This document shows positions 1-10,936 of a stretch of 64,000 nt of DNA, one piece after another (within the stretch, counting starts at the first letter, position 1; every line of letters begins with the position of its first letter). Origin of the DNA: Stappia sp. WLB 29. Its GTDB lineage: Bacteria; Pseudomonadota; Alphaproteobacteria; Rhizobiales; Stappiaceae. Made by a program: the position numbers and the translations under genes. Location: NCBI RefSeq assembly GCF_023507705.1, contig NZ_JALBGD010000002.1, positions 186,001 through 250,000 on the forward strand, given 5' to 3'. The notes under the pieces are model-generated. The model was not told where the DNA came from and did not search any database. It saw only the letters and a program-made list of their open reading frames with translations.

Positions 1-1802
1 TGAACCAGGCCGAGCAGGGCGACGTGCGCGAGGTGACCATCCAGGGTCAGCAGATCATCGGTTCGTACAACAGCGGCGGCTCGTTCCAGTCCTACGCGCC
101 CGAATCGGCCGGCGAATATGTCGAGATGCTGCGCTCCAAGGACGTGCGGATCATCGCCCGCCCGCCGCAGGAGAGCTTCTCGCTGCTCGGGGCGCTGATC
201 TCCTGGTTCCCGATGCTGATCATCCTCGGCATCTGGATCTTCGTGATGCGCCAGATGCAGGGCTCGGGCGGCAAGGCGATGGGCTTCGGCAAGTCCAAGG
301 CCAAGCTGCTGACCGAGGCGCATGGCCGCGTCACCTTCGAGGACGTTGCCGGCATCGACGAGGCCAAGGAAGACCTGCAGGAGATCGTCGAGTTCCTTCG
401 CGATCCGCAGAAGTTCCAGCGCCTGGGCGGCCGCATCCCGCGCGGCGTGCTGCTGGTCGGCCCTCCGGGCACCGGCAAGACGCTGACCGCGCGTGCCGTC
501 GCCGGCGAGGCGAACGTGCCCTTCTTCACCATCTCGGGCTCCGACTTCGTCGAGATGTTCGTCGGTGTCGGCGCCAGCCGCGTCCGCGACATGTTCGAGC
601 AGGCCAAGAAGAACGCGCCCTGCATCATATTCATCGACGAGATCGACGCGGTCGGCCGCCATCGCGGTGCCGGCCTTGGCGGCGGCAACGACGAGCGCGA
701 GCAGACGCTGAACCAGCTGCTCGTGGAGATGGACGGTTTCGAGCCGAACGAGGGCGTCATCATCATCGCCGCGACCAACCGTCCGGACGTGCTCGACCCG
801 GCGCTGCTGCGCCCGGGCCGGTTCGACCGGCAGATCGTCGTGCCGAACCCGGATGTCACGGGCCGCGAGAAGATCCTCAAGGTGCATATGCGCAAGGTGC
901 CGCTGGCGCCGGACGTCAACGTCCGCACGCTGGCGCGGGGCACGCCGGGCTTTTCCGGTGCCGACCTGATGAACCTGGTCAACGAGGCAGCTCTGCTGGC
1001 GGCCCGCCGCGGCAAGCGGCTCGTCACCATGGCCGAGTTCGAGGACGCCAAGGACAAGGTGATGATGGGTGCGGAGCGCCGCACGCTGGTCATGACCGAG
1101 GAAGAGAAGAAGCTCACCGCCTATCATGAGGCCGGTCACGCGCTGGTGGCGCTGCACATGCCGGCGTCCGATCCGATCCACAAGGCGACGATCATTCCGC
1201 GCGGGCGTGCGCTCGGCATGGTCATGCGCCTGCCGGAGAAGGACCAGGTCTCGCTCACCCGTGCCAAGTGCAAGGCGGACCTTGCCGTGGCGATGGGCGG
1301 CCGCGTCGCCGAGGAGATGATCTTCGGCTACGAGAAGGTGACGTCGGGCGCCTCGGGCGACATCCAGATGGCGACCCGTCTGGCGCGGGCCATGGCGACT
1401 CAGTTCGGCATGTCCGACAAGCTCGGCCCGCTGCTCTACGGCGAGAACCAGGAGGAGGTCTTCCTCGGTCACTCGGTCGCCAAGAGCCAGCACGTGTCGG
1501 AAGACACCCAGCGGATCGTCGATGCGGAGATCAAGTCCTTCGTCAATACCGGCTACGAGACCGCCAAGCGTGTCCTGTCGGAGCACGAGGAGCAGCTCCA
1601 CATCATCGCTAACGGCTTGCTCGAATACGAGACGCTGTCGGGCGACGAGATTCGCGACCTGCTCGACGGCAAGCCGCCGGTGCGCGAGACGGATGACGAC
1701 CACCCGACCGCGCGGGCCTCGGCAGTGCCGAAGACCGGCGCCAAGCGCCGCGGCGAGGGCGATGCCGCGACCGGCGGCATGGAGCCCCAGCCGCAGGGCT
1801 GA
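1..1802 (+). CDS. ftsH: ATP-dependent zinc metalloprotease FtsH (5' end missing)
   Basis: This is a membrane-bound AAA+ protease that unfolds and degrades membrane and regulatory proteins. The reading frame is open from the first base of the window, so the first transmembrane helix and part of the periplasmic domain lie outside it. Visible are the rest of the periplasmic domain, a second membrane helix (about bases 174-255), Walker A GPPGTGKT (459-482), Walker B IIFIDEID, the second region of homology with the arginine finger near RPGRFDRQ, and the zinc-binding HEAGH motif (1125-1139). The C-terminal tail is polar and variable, as usual. It is followed by a strong terminator and then glmM, the common order in this bacterial group. 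The identification is essentially certain. Confidence 0.98.
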   Translation, partial: NQAEQGDVREVTIQGQQIIGSYNSGGSFQSYAPESAGEYVEMLRSKDVRIIARPPQESFSLLGALISWFPMLIILGIWIFVMRQMQGSGGKAMGFGKSKAKLLTEAHGRVTFEDVAGIDEAKEDLQEIVEFLRDPQKFQRLGGRIPRGVLLVGPPGTGKTLTARAVAGEANVPFFTISGSDFVEMFVGVGASRVRDMFEQAKKNAPCIIFIDEIDAVGRHRGAGLGGGNDEREQTLNQLLVEMDGFEPNEGVIIIAATNRPDVLDPALLRPGRFDRQIVVPNPDVTGREKILKVHMRKVPLAPDVNVRTLARGTPGFSGADLMNLVNEAALLAARRGKRLVTMAEFEDAKDKVMMGAERRTLVMTEEEKKLTAYHEAGHALVALHMPASDPIHKATIIPRGRALGMVMRLPEKDQVSLTRAKCKADLAVAMGGRVAEEMIFGYEKVTSGASGDIQMATRLARAMATQFGMSDKLGPLLYGENQEEVFLGHSVAKSQHVSEDTQRIVDAEIKSFVNTGYETAKRVLSEHEEQLHIIANGLLEYETLSGDEIRDLLDGKPPVRETDDDHPTARASAVPKTGAKRRGEGDAATGGMEPQPQG

Positions 1803-1827
1803 CAGCATGCGCAGCTTGTGAAACAGA

Positions 1828-1857
1828 CGGCCCGGCAGGCGACTGCCGGGCCGTTTT
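1828..1857 (+). terminator. Rho-independent terminator of ftsH
   Basis: A perfect 11-bp stem, CGGCCCGGCAG pairing with CTGCCGGGCCG across a 4-base loop, is followed by TTTT. It starts 25 bases after the ftsH stop codon. Confidence 0.9.
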
Positions 1858-2087
1858 CGTGCCGGGCGCCGGGGTCTGCCTGTAACGAACGAAAACAAAT
1901 TTTGAACTCCTTTGTGGCAGCTTGGTGCTACATGGAGAAGCCGTCGGCGAGGCAGGACTGCCTTCCGGCGCGCGAGAAGCGGGACCGGCGGAAGCGCCGG
2001 GCGCGGCTGCCGTATCGGATTTTGTCCGCAGTGCAGTTGCATGGGTGCCGGTTCGGCAGGCCTCCCGCGGCAGAAGACAGGGTCGAC

Positions 2088-3434
2088 ATGACGCGCAAGT
2101 ATTTCGGAACCGACGGCATTCGCGGCACGGCCAACCGTGCGCCGATGACGCCGGATATCGCTCTCAAGGTGGGCATGGCTGCGGGCCTGTCCTTCCGCAA
2201 CGGGGTGCACCGCCACCGGGTGGTGATCGGCAAGGACACGCGCCTGTCCGGCTACATGATCGAGAATGCCCTGGTTGCCGGTTTCACCGCCGTCGGTCTC
2301 GACGTGCTGCTGCTGGGGCCGATGCCGACGCCCGCCGTCGCCATGCTGACGCGCTCCGTGCGCGCCGATCTCGGCGTGATGATCTCGGCCTCGCACAATC
2401 CGTATCAGGACAACGGCATCAAGTTCTTCGGCCCCGACGGCTACAAGCTTTCGGACGAGGTGGAGAGCGAGATCGAGCGGCTGATCGAGCAGGACCTGTC
2501 GCGGCAACTGGCCTCGCCGTCCGAGCTCGGCCGGGCCAAGCGCATCGACGGCATGCGCGACCGCTATGTGGAATTCGCCAAGCGCACCCTGCCGCGCGAG
2601 ATGAGCCTGGCGGGCCTGAGGATCGTCGTCGACTGCGCCAATGGCGCCGCCTACAAGGTCGCCCCCGAGGTCCTGTGGGAGCTCGGCGCGGAGGTGATCG
2701 CCATCGGCGTCGATCCGGACGGCTACAACATCAACCTGAAATGCGGCTCCACCGACACGGATGCATTGTGCCGCAAGGTGCACGAGGTGAGGGCGGATAT
2801 CGGCATCGCACTCGATGGCGACGCGGACCGGGTCATCATCGTCGACGAGAACGGCAAGGTGGTCGACGGCGACCAGCTGATGGCCGTCGTCGCCCAGTCC
2901 TGGCTGGAGGACGGCCGTCTGGCGGCCTCCGGCATCGTCGCCACAGTGATGTCCAATCTCGGCCTGGAGCGTTATCTCGGCGGGCTCGGCTTGACGCTAG
3001 CGCGCACCAAGGTCGGCGACCGCTACGTGGTCGAGCACATGCGCCAGCATGGCTACAATGTCGGCGGCGAGCAGTCGGGCCACATCGTCCTGTCGGATTT
3101 CGCCACCACCGGCGATGGCCTCGTCGCGGCGCTGCAGGTGCTGGCCTGCGTGTCAAAGCTCGGCCGTCCCGTGTCCGAGGTCTGCCGCCGTTTCGATCCG
3201 GTGCCGCAGATCCTGCGCAACGTCCGTTACTCCGGCGCGACGCCGCTCGACGATCCCAGCGTACAGGCGGCAATCGAGGACGGCCGCAAGACCCTCGGCA
3301 ACAGCGGGCGCCTGCTGATCCGTGCCTCGGGCACCGAGCCGCTCATCCGCGTGATGGGCGAGGCGGACAACGAGGATGTGCTCACCGGCGTGGTCGACCG
3401 GATCGCCGAAGCCGTGGCCCGCGCTGCCGCCTGA
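2088..3434 (+). CDS. glmM: Phosphoglucosamine mutase GlmM
   Basis: GlmM converts glucosamine-6-phosphate to glucosamine-1-phosphate, a cytoplasmic step towards UDP-GlcNAc for peptidoglycan and lipopolysaccharide. The protein is 448 residues, the normal family length. It begins with [13 protein letters not shown], carries the phosphoserine loop SASHNP with the catalytic Ser at residue 102, a metal-binding DGDADR loop and a C-terminal [11 protein letters not shown] phosphate-binding motif. The frame is open 90 codons further upstream, but that stretch crosses the ftsH terminator region and has no family similarity, so the ATG at 2088 is taken as the start. The ftsH terminator suggests glmM has its own promoter in the 230 bases before it; I could not place it firmly. 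Confidence 0.96.
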   Translation: MTRKYFGTDGIRGTANRAPMTPDIALKVGMAAGLSFRNGVHRHRVVIGKDTRLSGYMIENALVAGFTAVGLDVLLLGPMPTPAVAMLTRSVRADLGVMISASHNPYQDNGIKFFGPDGYKLSDEVESEIERLIEQDLSRQLASPSELGRAKRIDGMRDRYVEFAKRTLPREMSLAGLRIVVDCANGAAYKVAPEVLWELGAEVIAIGVDPDGYNINLKCGSTDTDALCRKVHEVRADIGIALDGDADRVIIVDENGKVVDGDQLMAVVAQSWLEDGRLAASGIVATVMSNLGLERYLGGLGLTLARTKVGDRYVVEHMRQHGYNVGGEQSGHIVLSDFATTGDGLVAALQVLACVSKLGRPVSEVCRRFDPVPQILRNVRYSGATPLDDPSVQAAIEDGRKTLGNSGRLLIRASGTEPLIRVMGEADNEDVLTGVVDRIAEAVARAAA

Positions 3435-3464
3435 GCCGACAGCCCCAGACCTTTCTGCAATGCG

Positions 3465-3498
3465 GAGGCCGCTGCTCAGCCGGGCAGCGGCCTCTTGC
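3465..3498 (+). terminator. Probable terminator of glmM
   Basis: The stem GAGGCCGCTGC / GCAGCGGCCTC (11 bp, 8-base loop) lies 31 bases after the glmM stop. The trailing sequence is only weakly T-rich (TTGCGT), so termination may be partial. Confidence 0.65.
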
Positions 3499-3606
3499 GT
3501 ATGGTTAATCATTCGCAAAGATCGGGGGAGAACTGTTGCTGATCGCAACGGGTATTCGTCTTTGTTTACTATTCATTAAGGTAAAAAAGACGGTTAAATT
3601 TTACGG

Positions 3607-3621
3607 TTAAGCCAGCCTTAA
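3607..3621 (+). promoter_or_regulatory. CtrA-type binding site TTAA-N7-TTAA
   Basis: TTAA GCCAGCC TTAA matches the TTAA-N7-TTAA full site bound by the cell-cycle regulator CtrA. It lies 86 bases before the beta-barrel gene start at 3707, in an AT-rich island in otherwise GC-rich DNA, with two more TTAA half-sites at 3576 and 3594. CtrA itself is encoded at 42.4 kb. Binding is inferred from the motif only. Confidence 0.55.
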
Positions 3622-3706
3622 GCATTTTCGGCAAATCTACCCTCGTGTTTCACGTGCGCGGCCGGCAAAGGATGACTGTTCGGACGCACCTTACGAGGAC
3701 CGAGAC

Positions 3707-4504
3707 ATGAGCAGCCATATCAAGAAAATGTGCCTGGCTGGCGTCGCGATAATCGTCTCGTCAGCCGTCCATGCAGCGGATATGCCGATCCCGGTGATCG
3801 AGCACGTTCCCGAAGTGCCGGTTGTGACGGGCGGTTGGTATCTGCGTGGCGACATCGGCTACAAGATCTACCAGTCTCCCAGCGTCGCTTACGGGCCGTC
3901 CAACTTCGCCAACGAGAAGATGGACCGCACCGGCATGATCGGCGTCGGCGTCGGCTACAAGTTCAGCGACTACCTGCGTGCCGACGTGACGGTGGACTAC
4001 GAATTCCCGGCCAAGGTTACGGGTTATGCGCCGTGCCCGGCGCCGTGCGGCGGCCCTGGCCTCGCCGGCTTCTCCACGGAGACGGCCGACATCGACGTGC
4101 TGACCTTCCTGGTCAACGGTTACATCGACCTCGGCACCTGGGCGGGCTTCACCCCGTATGTCGGCGCCGGTATCGGTACCTCCTACGTGACCGCCAAGGA
4201 TGTGAAGTTCGTCAACCCGAACGGCACCTCCGGTTCCTATCCGGGCGACAGCAGCTGGAACTTCTCCTGGGCCCTTATGGCCGGCGGTTCCTACGAGCTC
4301 AGCCAGAACTGGGCGATCGACGCAGGCTATCGCTACCTGAACATCGGCAATGCCTACAGCAAGAGCTTCAGCACGGGCGGCGCCAACCCGTCCTACAAGA
4401 TCCGCTACGAGGATCTGGCTGCTCACGAGTTCCGCGTCGGCATGCGCTACACGTTCAACTCGGGCCCGGCCTTCCTGCCGGAGCCGATCATGGCAAGATA
4501 CTGA
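3707..4504 (+). CDS. Outer-membrane beta-barrel protein (Omp25/Omp31-like)
   Basis: A 265-residue outer-membrane protein of the eight-stranded porin-like class common in Hyphomicrobiales. It has a Sec signal peptide (positive start, hydrophobic stretch, cleavage likely after HAA near residue 24), then GGWYLRGDIGYK typical of these barrels, alternating strands rich in aromatic and glycine residues, and a long loop with the CPAPCGG cysteine pair. Strands such as NWAIDAGYRYLNIG and HEFRVGMRYTF are typical of barrel edges. The exact biological role is not visible; relatives give envelope stability and surface antigens. It stands alone between two terminators and has a CtrA-type site upstream, which fits cell-cycle-timed expression. 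Confidence 0.85.
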   Translation: MSSHIKKMCLAGVAIIVSSAVHAADMPIPVIEHVPEVPVVTGGWYLRGDIGYKIYQSPSVAYGPSNFANEKMDRTGMIGVGVGYKFSDYLRADVTVDYEFPAKVTGYAPCPAPCGGPGLAGFSTETADIDVLTFLVNGYIDLGTWAGFTPYVGAGIGTSYVTAKDVKFVNPNGTSGSYPGDSSWNFSWALMAGGSYELSQNWAIDAGYRYLNIGNAYSKSFSTGGANPSYKIRYEDLAAHEFRVGMRYTFNSGPAFLPEPIMARY

Positions 4505-4552
4505 AAACACCCCGCGCGGCTTCGTGCCGCACTGGGTTCGACAAGACTGCAG

Positions 4553-4580
4553 GGGACCGGGCGTTACGCCCGGTCCCTTT
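4553..4580 (+). terminator. Rho-independent terminator of the beta-barrel gene
   Basis: An 11-bp perfect stem GGGACCGGGCG / CGCCCGGTCCC with loop TTA is followed by TTTCGTTT. Confidence 0.9.
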
Positions 4581-4661
4581 CGTTTGTCTGCCGGGTTTGC
4601 AGGACGAACGCTCCAACTCCGTTATTTTTGACCGCTTGCAGGCGACCCGCCCTTCGGATAT

Positions 4662-4692
4662 CTCGGTCGACGGGACACTCCTCCCCACCGAG
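4662..4692 (+). ncRNA. serC leader RNA motif (probable)
   Basis: The stem CTCGGT (4662-4667) / ACCGAG (4687-4692) encloses a possible inner GGGA/TCCC pairing and runs straight into GGAGCACC, 26 bases before the serC start. A conserved small structured leader in front of serC-serA is known in alphaproteobacteria (the serC motif found by comparative genomics). Position and shape agree; I recalled the motif rather than ran a covariance model, and its ligand or mechanism is unknown. Confidence 0.6.
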
Positions 4693-4718
4693 GAGCACCT
4701 ATCTGGAAGGGTAGTCAG

Positions 4719-5894
<1,176 letters not shown>

Positions 5895-5922
5895 GCCTCT
5901 TTCCCACACGACAGACAGACAT

Positions 5923-5970
5923 GACCGGTCGCGGTTCCCTTGCAAGAGGACTTGCAAGGCGCCGCCGGTC
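5923..5970 (+). other. Structured serC-serA intergenic hairpin
   Basis: The 98-base gap holds an inner hairpin CCTTGCAAG / CTTGCAAGG (5938-5946 with 5951-5959, loop AGGA) inside an outer pairing GACCGG (5923-5928) / CCGGTC (5965-5970). No T-tract follows. It could stabilise or tune the serA part of the message; the role is inferred. Confidence 0.5.
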
Positions 5971-5992
5971 GGTAAGCCAGGGAGACTAGCCA

Positions 5993-7579
5993 ATGGCCCC
6001 CAGGGTTCTGATTTCCGACAAGCTGTCCGAGGCGGCAGTCGAGATTTTCCGCTCGCGCGGCGTCGAGGTCGACTACCGCCCCGATCTGGGCAAGGACAAG
6101 GACGCGCTGCTCGCCGCCATCGGCGAGTATGACGGCCTCGCGATCCGCTCCGCCACCAAGGTAACGGCGAAGCTGCTCGAAGCCACCGACCGGCTCAAGG
6201 TTGTCGGCCGTGCCGGCATCGGCGTCGACAATGTCGACATTCCGGCCGCCTCCGCCAAGGGCGTCATCGTGATGAACACGCCCTTCGGCAATTCCATCAC
6301 CACGGCCGAGCACGCCATCGCGATGATGTTCGCCGTCGCCCGCCAGATCCCTGCCGCCGATACGTCCACCCAGGCCGGCAAGTGGGAGAAGTCGCGCTTC
6401 ATGGGCGCGGAGATCACATCCAAGACCTTCGGCCTGATCGGCTGTGGCAATATCGGCTCCATCGTCGCGGATCGCGCCATCGGGCTGAAGATGCGGGTGG
6501 TGGCCTTCGATCCGTTCCTGTCCGACGAGCGCGCCATCGATCTCGGCGTGGAGAAGGTGGATCTCGACACGCTGCTCGCGCGGGCCGACGTGATTTCGCT
6601 GCACACGCCCTTGACCGAGAAGACGCGCAACATCATCGACGCGGCAGCGATCGCGAAGATGCGCGAGGGCGTCATCCTCATCAACTGCGCCCGCGGCGGG
6701 CTGGTCGACGAGGCGGCACTGCGTGCCGCGCTCGAGAGCGGCAAGGTCGGCGGGGCCGGCGTCGACGTGTTCGTCGACGAGCCGGCGACGGAAAACGTCC
6801 TGTTCGGCGCGCCGAACCTGGTCTGCACGCCGCATCTGGGCGCCTCGACCACCGAGGCGCAGGAGAATGTAGCCCTGCAGGTCGCCGAGCAGATGTCGGA
6901 CTATCTCATGAAGGGCGCGGTCTCCAACGCGCTCAACATGCCCTCGATCACGGCCGAGGAAGCGCCGCGCCTGACGCCTTTCGTCAAGCTGGCGGAACTG
7001 CTGGGCTCCTTTGCCGGCCAGCTGACCGAGACCGGCCTCAGCAGCATTCGCCTCGAATACGAGGGCGATGTCGCCGAGATGAACATCAAGGCACTGACGG
7101 CGGCGGCGCTGACCGGCGTTCTGCAGCCGCTGCTGCAGACCGTCAACATGGTCTCGGCCCCGGTGATGGCGCGCGAGCGCGGCATCCTGGTGGAAGAGGT
7201 GCGGCGCGCCCAGGCCGGCGCCTACGAGAACTACATCCGCCTGACCGTGAAGACCGAGCGCCAGGAACGCTCCGTTGCCGGCACGGTCTTCTCCGACAGC
7301 AAGCCGCGCATCATCCAGGTGAAGGGTATCAACATGGAGGCCGAACTCGGCTCCCACATGCTCTATGTCACCAATGAGGACAAGCCCGGCTTCATCGGCC
7401 AACTCGGCACGCTGCTGGGCGAGGCGGGCGTCAACATCGCCACCTTCAACCTCGGCCGCACGGCGCCGGGCGCGGATGCGATCTGCCTGGTCGAGGTGGA
7501 CGGCGAGGTGCCGGAGGCGGTGCTGGCCAAGATCGTGGCGCTGCCGCATGTGAAGCAGGCAAAGCCGCTGCAGTTCTGA
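5993..7579 (+). CDS. serA: D-3-phosphoglycerate dehydrogenase
   Basis: SerA oxidises 3-phosphoglycerate with NAD+, the committed step of serine synthesis. At 528 residues it is the long form: substrate-binding halves around a Rossmann domain with GLIGCGNIGS (about residues 147-156), the catalytic region ending in CTPHLGAS with His near 281, an intervening domain, and a C-terminal ACT domain (about 455-528, starting near MLYVTNEDKPGFIGQLG) that usually senses serine. It lies 98 bases after serC. A strong terminator follows, closing the serCA unit. Confidence 0.97.
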   Translation: MAPRVLISDKLSEAAVEIFRSRGVEVDYRPDLGKDKDALLAAIGEYDGLAIRSATKVTAKLLEATDRLKVVGRAGIGVDNVDIPAASAKGVIVMNTPFGNSITTAEHAIAMMFAVARQIPAADTSTQAGKWEKSRFMGAEITSKTFGLIGCGNIGSIVADRAIGLKMRVVAFDPFLSDERAIDLGVEKVDLDTLLARADVISLHTPLTEKTRNIIDAAAIAKMREGVILINCARGGLVDEAALRAALESGKVGGAGVDVFVDEPATENVLFGAPNLVCTPHLGASTTEAQENVALQVAEQMSDYLMKGAVSNALNMPSITAEEAPRLTPFVKLAELLGSFAGQLTETGLSSIRLEYEGDVAEMNIKALTAAALTGVLQPLLQTVNMVSAPVMARERGILVEEVRRAQAGAYENYIRLTVKTERQERSVAGTVFSDSKPRIIQVKGINMEAELGSHMLYVTNEDKPGFIGQLGTLLGEAGVNIATFNLGRTAPGADAICLVEVDGEVPEAVLAKIVALPHVKQAKPLQF

Positions 7580-7621
7580 TCCGGCGGCGCTGAGCAGCGC
7601 TCCGTGATGACATGAAAGAAG

Positions 7622-7652
7622 GGCCGGAGCGGGTTTGCCGCTCCGGCCTTTT
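7622..7652 (+). terminator. Rho-independent terminator of serCA
   Basis: The stem GGCCGGAGCGG / CCGCTCCGGCC with a 5-base loop is followed by TTTT, 43 bases after the serA stop. Confidence 0.92.
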
Positions 7653-7692
7653 CGTATCGATCGCAGGAAAACCTGGTGTCCGCTGCCGCGGA

Positions 7693-9423
7693 TCAGCCGG
7701 CGCGCCAGGCGTCCGTTGCCTGCTGCACCGCACGGGTGCCCGGCGTGCCCTTTTCCAGCGTCAGGATGGCGCGCTTGCCGTTCTCGTAGAGCATCGGAAT
7801 ATCGATCCAACCGCGGTCGCGCAGCAGGGTCAGGTTCCGCTCCTGCTCGTCCGGCAGGTTCGACAGCGCCACCCAGAAATAGCCGTCGGCGACCTTGACC
7901 GAGGCGCCGATCAGCGCATCGCCGCGGGCTTCCTCGGTGGTCTTCATCACGAGACCGGGGACTTCGGCCACACCCTGTCCAGAGAAGCCTTCCGGCAGTT
8001 CGAACCGCACTTCGAGCAGATGGCTCGCCGGCAGCGCGTCGTCGCGATTCGGCTTCAGGGTCAGGTTGGCCGCGATGTTGCGATCCGGCACTTCGATGCG
8101 CATCCGCAGCACCGTCTCGGTGCGGCCGTCGATCGTCTCTTCCGTCACGCTCCACACGGAGCGGCCGGCGGAAGCCTGTCCGGCGCTGCCGCCCGTCGCC
8201 CCTTCCTCGTAGAGGATGGCGCGCTGGGCGACCGGAGCATCGGTGGCCGCGGTCGGGTCGGGCTGCGCCGGGGTCGTGGCGGCCGTCTGCGTATCCTGCT
8301 GTGGCTCGGTGTCGGCCGGCGTTTCGGCGGTGGTGTCCTGCGGCGTCTCGACGGCGTCCGGCTCTTCGGTCGTCTCGGCGGCATCGGTCTGGGGGGAGGC
8401 CGGCTCCTGCGGCTCCACGGTGCGCACGCCGCCGCTGTCCTGACCGGCAGCAGGCGCGCTCGGTGCCAGCGTATCGGTCTGGGGGCCGTTGGGGGTGATG
8501 CGGGTCGTGGTAACCGGGCGTGCATCCGGTGCCGGCCCGTCGAGCAGGCGTGCGGTGTCCTTGCGCGAGGTTGAGGTTGCGTCATCGGTGGTGTCGGAGG
8601 CGGGGGCAGGTGTGTCGGTGTCCGTGGCCGCCGTCGGCTGGCTTGTCGGGGCCTCGCTGTCGTCGCCCGCGAACAGGCCCATCAGCGTGTCGCGCTGCGA
8701 ATAGCCGATGGCGCCGACACCGACGACCAGCAGCAACAGGGCGACGCCGCCGAGAATGGCGGGAAGGCGCGACGGCCGCAGATCGCCGTCATAGGGGAGG
8801 GAGCGACCATTGCCGCGCGCAGAAGATCCGCGCTCCGTAGTGTCGTCGCCGATGGACGGGTCGGGGCCCAGCGTAGGCTCGCGCTTCTGCGGGGCGGCGC
8901 GGGCCGGTTCGCCGTCCAGCGCAACGCGGGCGGCGCGTCCCGCCTGATCGGCGGCTTCGCCCAGCTTGCGGGCTTCCTCGATGGCGCTTTTCAGCGTGTC
9001 GCGCGGCGGCTCGGCAGCGGTCGGGGTTCGTGCCGCCGGCGGAGCGGACGGTGCCGGCCGTGCGGGGGCCGACGGGCTGGCGGCTTGCGCAGGCGTATCG
9101 GTTGCGGCAGGCCGTGCCGCGGGCTGCGGCGGCTTGGGGGCGGCTGCCGGCTGCGGTGCGGTTGGACGCGGCGTTGCGACAGGCTGCTGGCTAGCGGAAA
9201 ACCCGAGGGTCTCGCGCGCGGCTTCCGCCTCCACCTTGCGGATGGATTCCTCCAGCCGCAGCTGTTCGGCGGTGATTTCCGAAGGCGAGAGCGGCGGATC
9301 GTAGGCCTTGAGCTGGGCGACGATGGCCTTGCGCGCACGCTGGTAGATCTCGCGCCGGGCTGCGCCGGTGTTCTCTGGAAGCGCTGCGACGGTTTTTTTC
9401 AAAACCGGGTAGTAATCTGCCAT
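7693..9423 (-). CDS. Single-pass membrane protein of unknown function
   Basis: I do not recognise a characterised family. The 576-residue protein has three visible parts. An N-terminal cytoplasmic region (1-215) begins with a conserved-looking helical segment, MADYYPVLKKTVAALP, and continues into an Ala/Pro-rich tract. One transmembrane helix lies at about 220-241. Next comes a long Thr/Pro/Asp/Glu-rich low-complexity linker (about 250-395), then a compact C-terminal domain (about 400-576) with beta-rich segments. The architecture suggests a cytoplasmic sensor or scaffold joined through a flexible periplasmic arm to a folded domain. It lies 60 bases after purA on the same strand, so it may share its transcript. 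Confidence 0.8.
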   Translation of the reverse strand: MADYYPVLKKTVAALPENTGAARREIYQRARKAIVAQLKAYDPPLSPSEITAEQLRLEESIRKVEAEAARETLGFSASQQPVATPRPTAPQPAAAPKPPQPAARPAATDTPAQAASPSAPARPAPSAPPAARTPTAAEPPRDTLKSAIEEARKLGEAADQAGRAARVALDGEPARAAPQKREPTLGPDPSIGDDTTERGSSARGNGRSLPYDGDLRPSRLPAILGGVALLLLVVGVGAIGYSQRDTLMGLFAGDDSEAPTSQPTAATDTDTPAPASDTTDDATSTSRKDTARLLDGPAPDARPVTTTRITPNGPQTDTLAPSAPAAGQDSGGVRTVEPQEPASPQTDAAETTEEPDAVETPQDTTAETPADTEPQQDTQTAATTPAQPDPTAATDAPVAQRAILYEEGATGGSAGQASAGRSVWSVTEETIDGRTETVLRMRIEVPDRNIAANLTLKPNRDDALPASHLLEVRFELPEGFSGQGVAEVPGLVMKTTEEARGDALIGASVKVADGYFWVALSNLPDEQERNLTLLRDRGWIDIPMLYENGKRAILTLEKGTPGTRAVQQATDAWRAG

Positions 9424-9483
9424 ATCGCCACTCGTGATCGCCGCACACAGGACCGCGCCAGGGCGCGGTCCACGGTTTAAGGC

Positions 9484-10773
<1,290 letters not shown>

Positions 10774-10829
10774 GCGAGACGTTCCTTCGATCAGGCAAAA
10801 CATGGCTGGCAGCGGCACCAGCGCACACG

Positions 10830-10855
10830 AAAAACCCCGGTTCAGCCGACCGGGG
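10830..10855 (-). terminator. Rho-independent terminator of the MFS gene
   Basis: Read on the minus strand, CCCCGGT / ACCGGGG with a 7-base loop is followed by TTTTT. It sits between the MFS gene and purA. Confidence 0.85.
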
Positions 10856-10936
10856 CACTGTGAGGCGGACTATAGCGGCGACAGTCCGCATTGACGAGCC
10901 CCAAGACCCGCTTTCCACGCCGGCGCGGCGGAAAAG

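Noticed and set aside
1858-2087. glmS-type ribozyme or riboswitch before glmM
   Set aside because: I saw no conserved ribozyme core in this gap, and that element belongs to glmS, not glmM.
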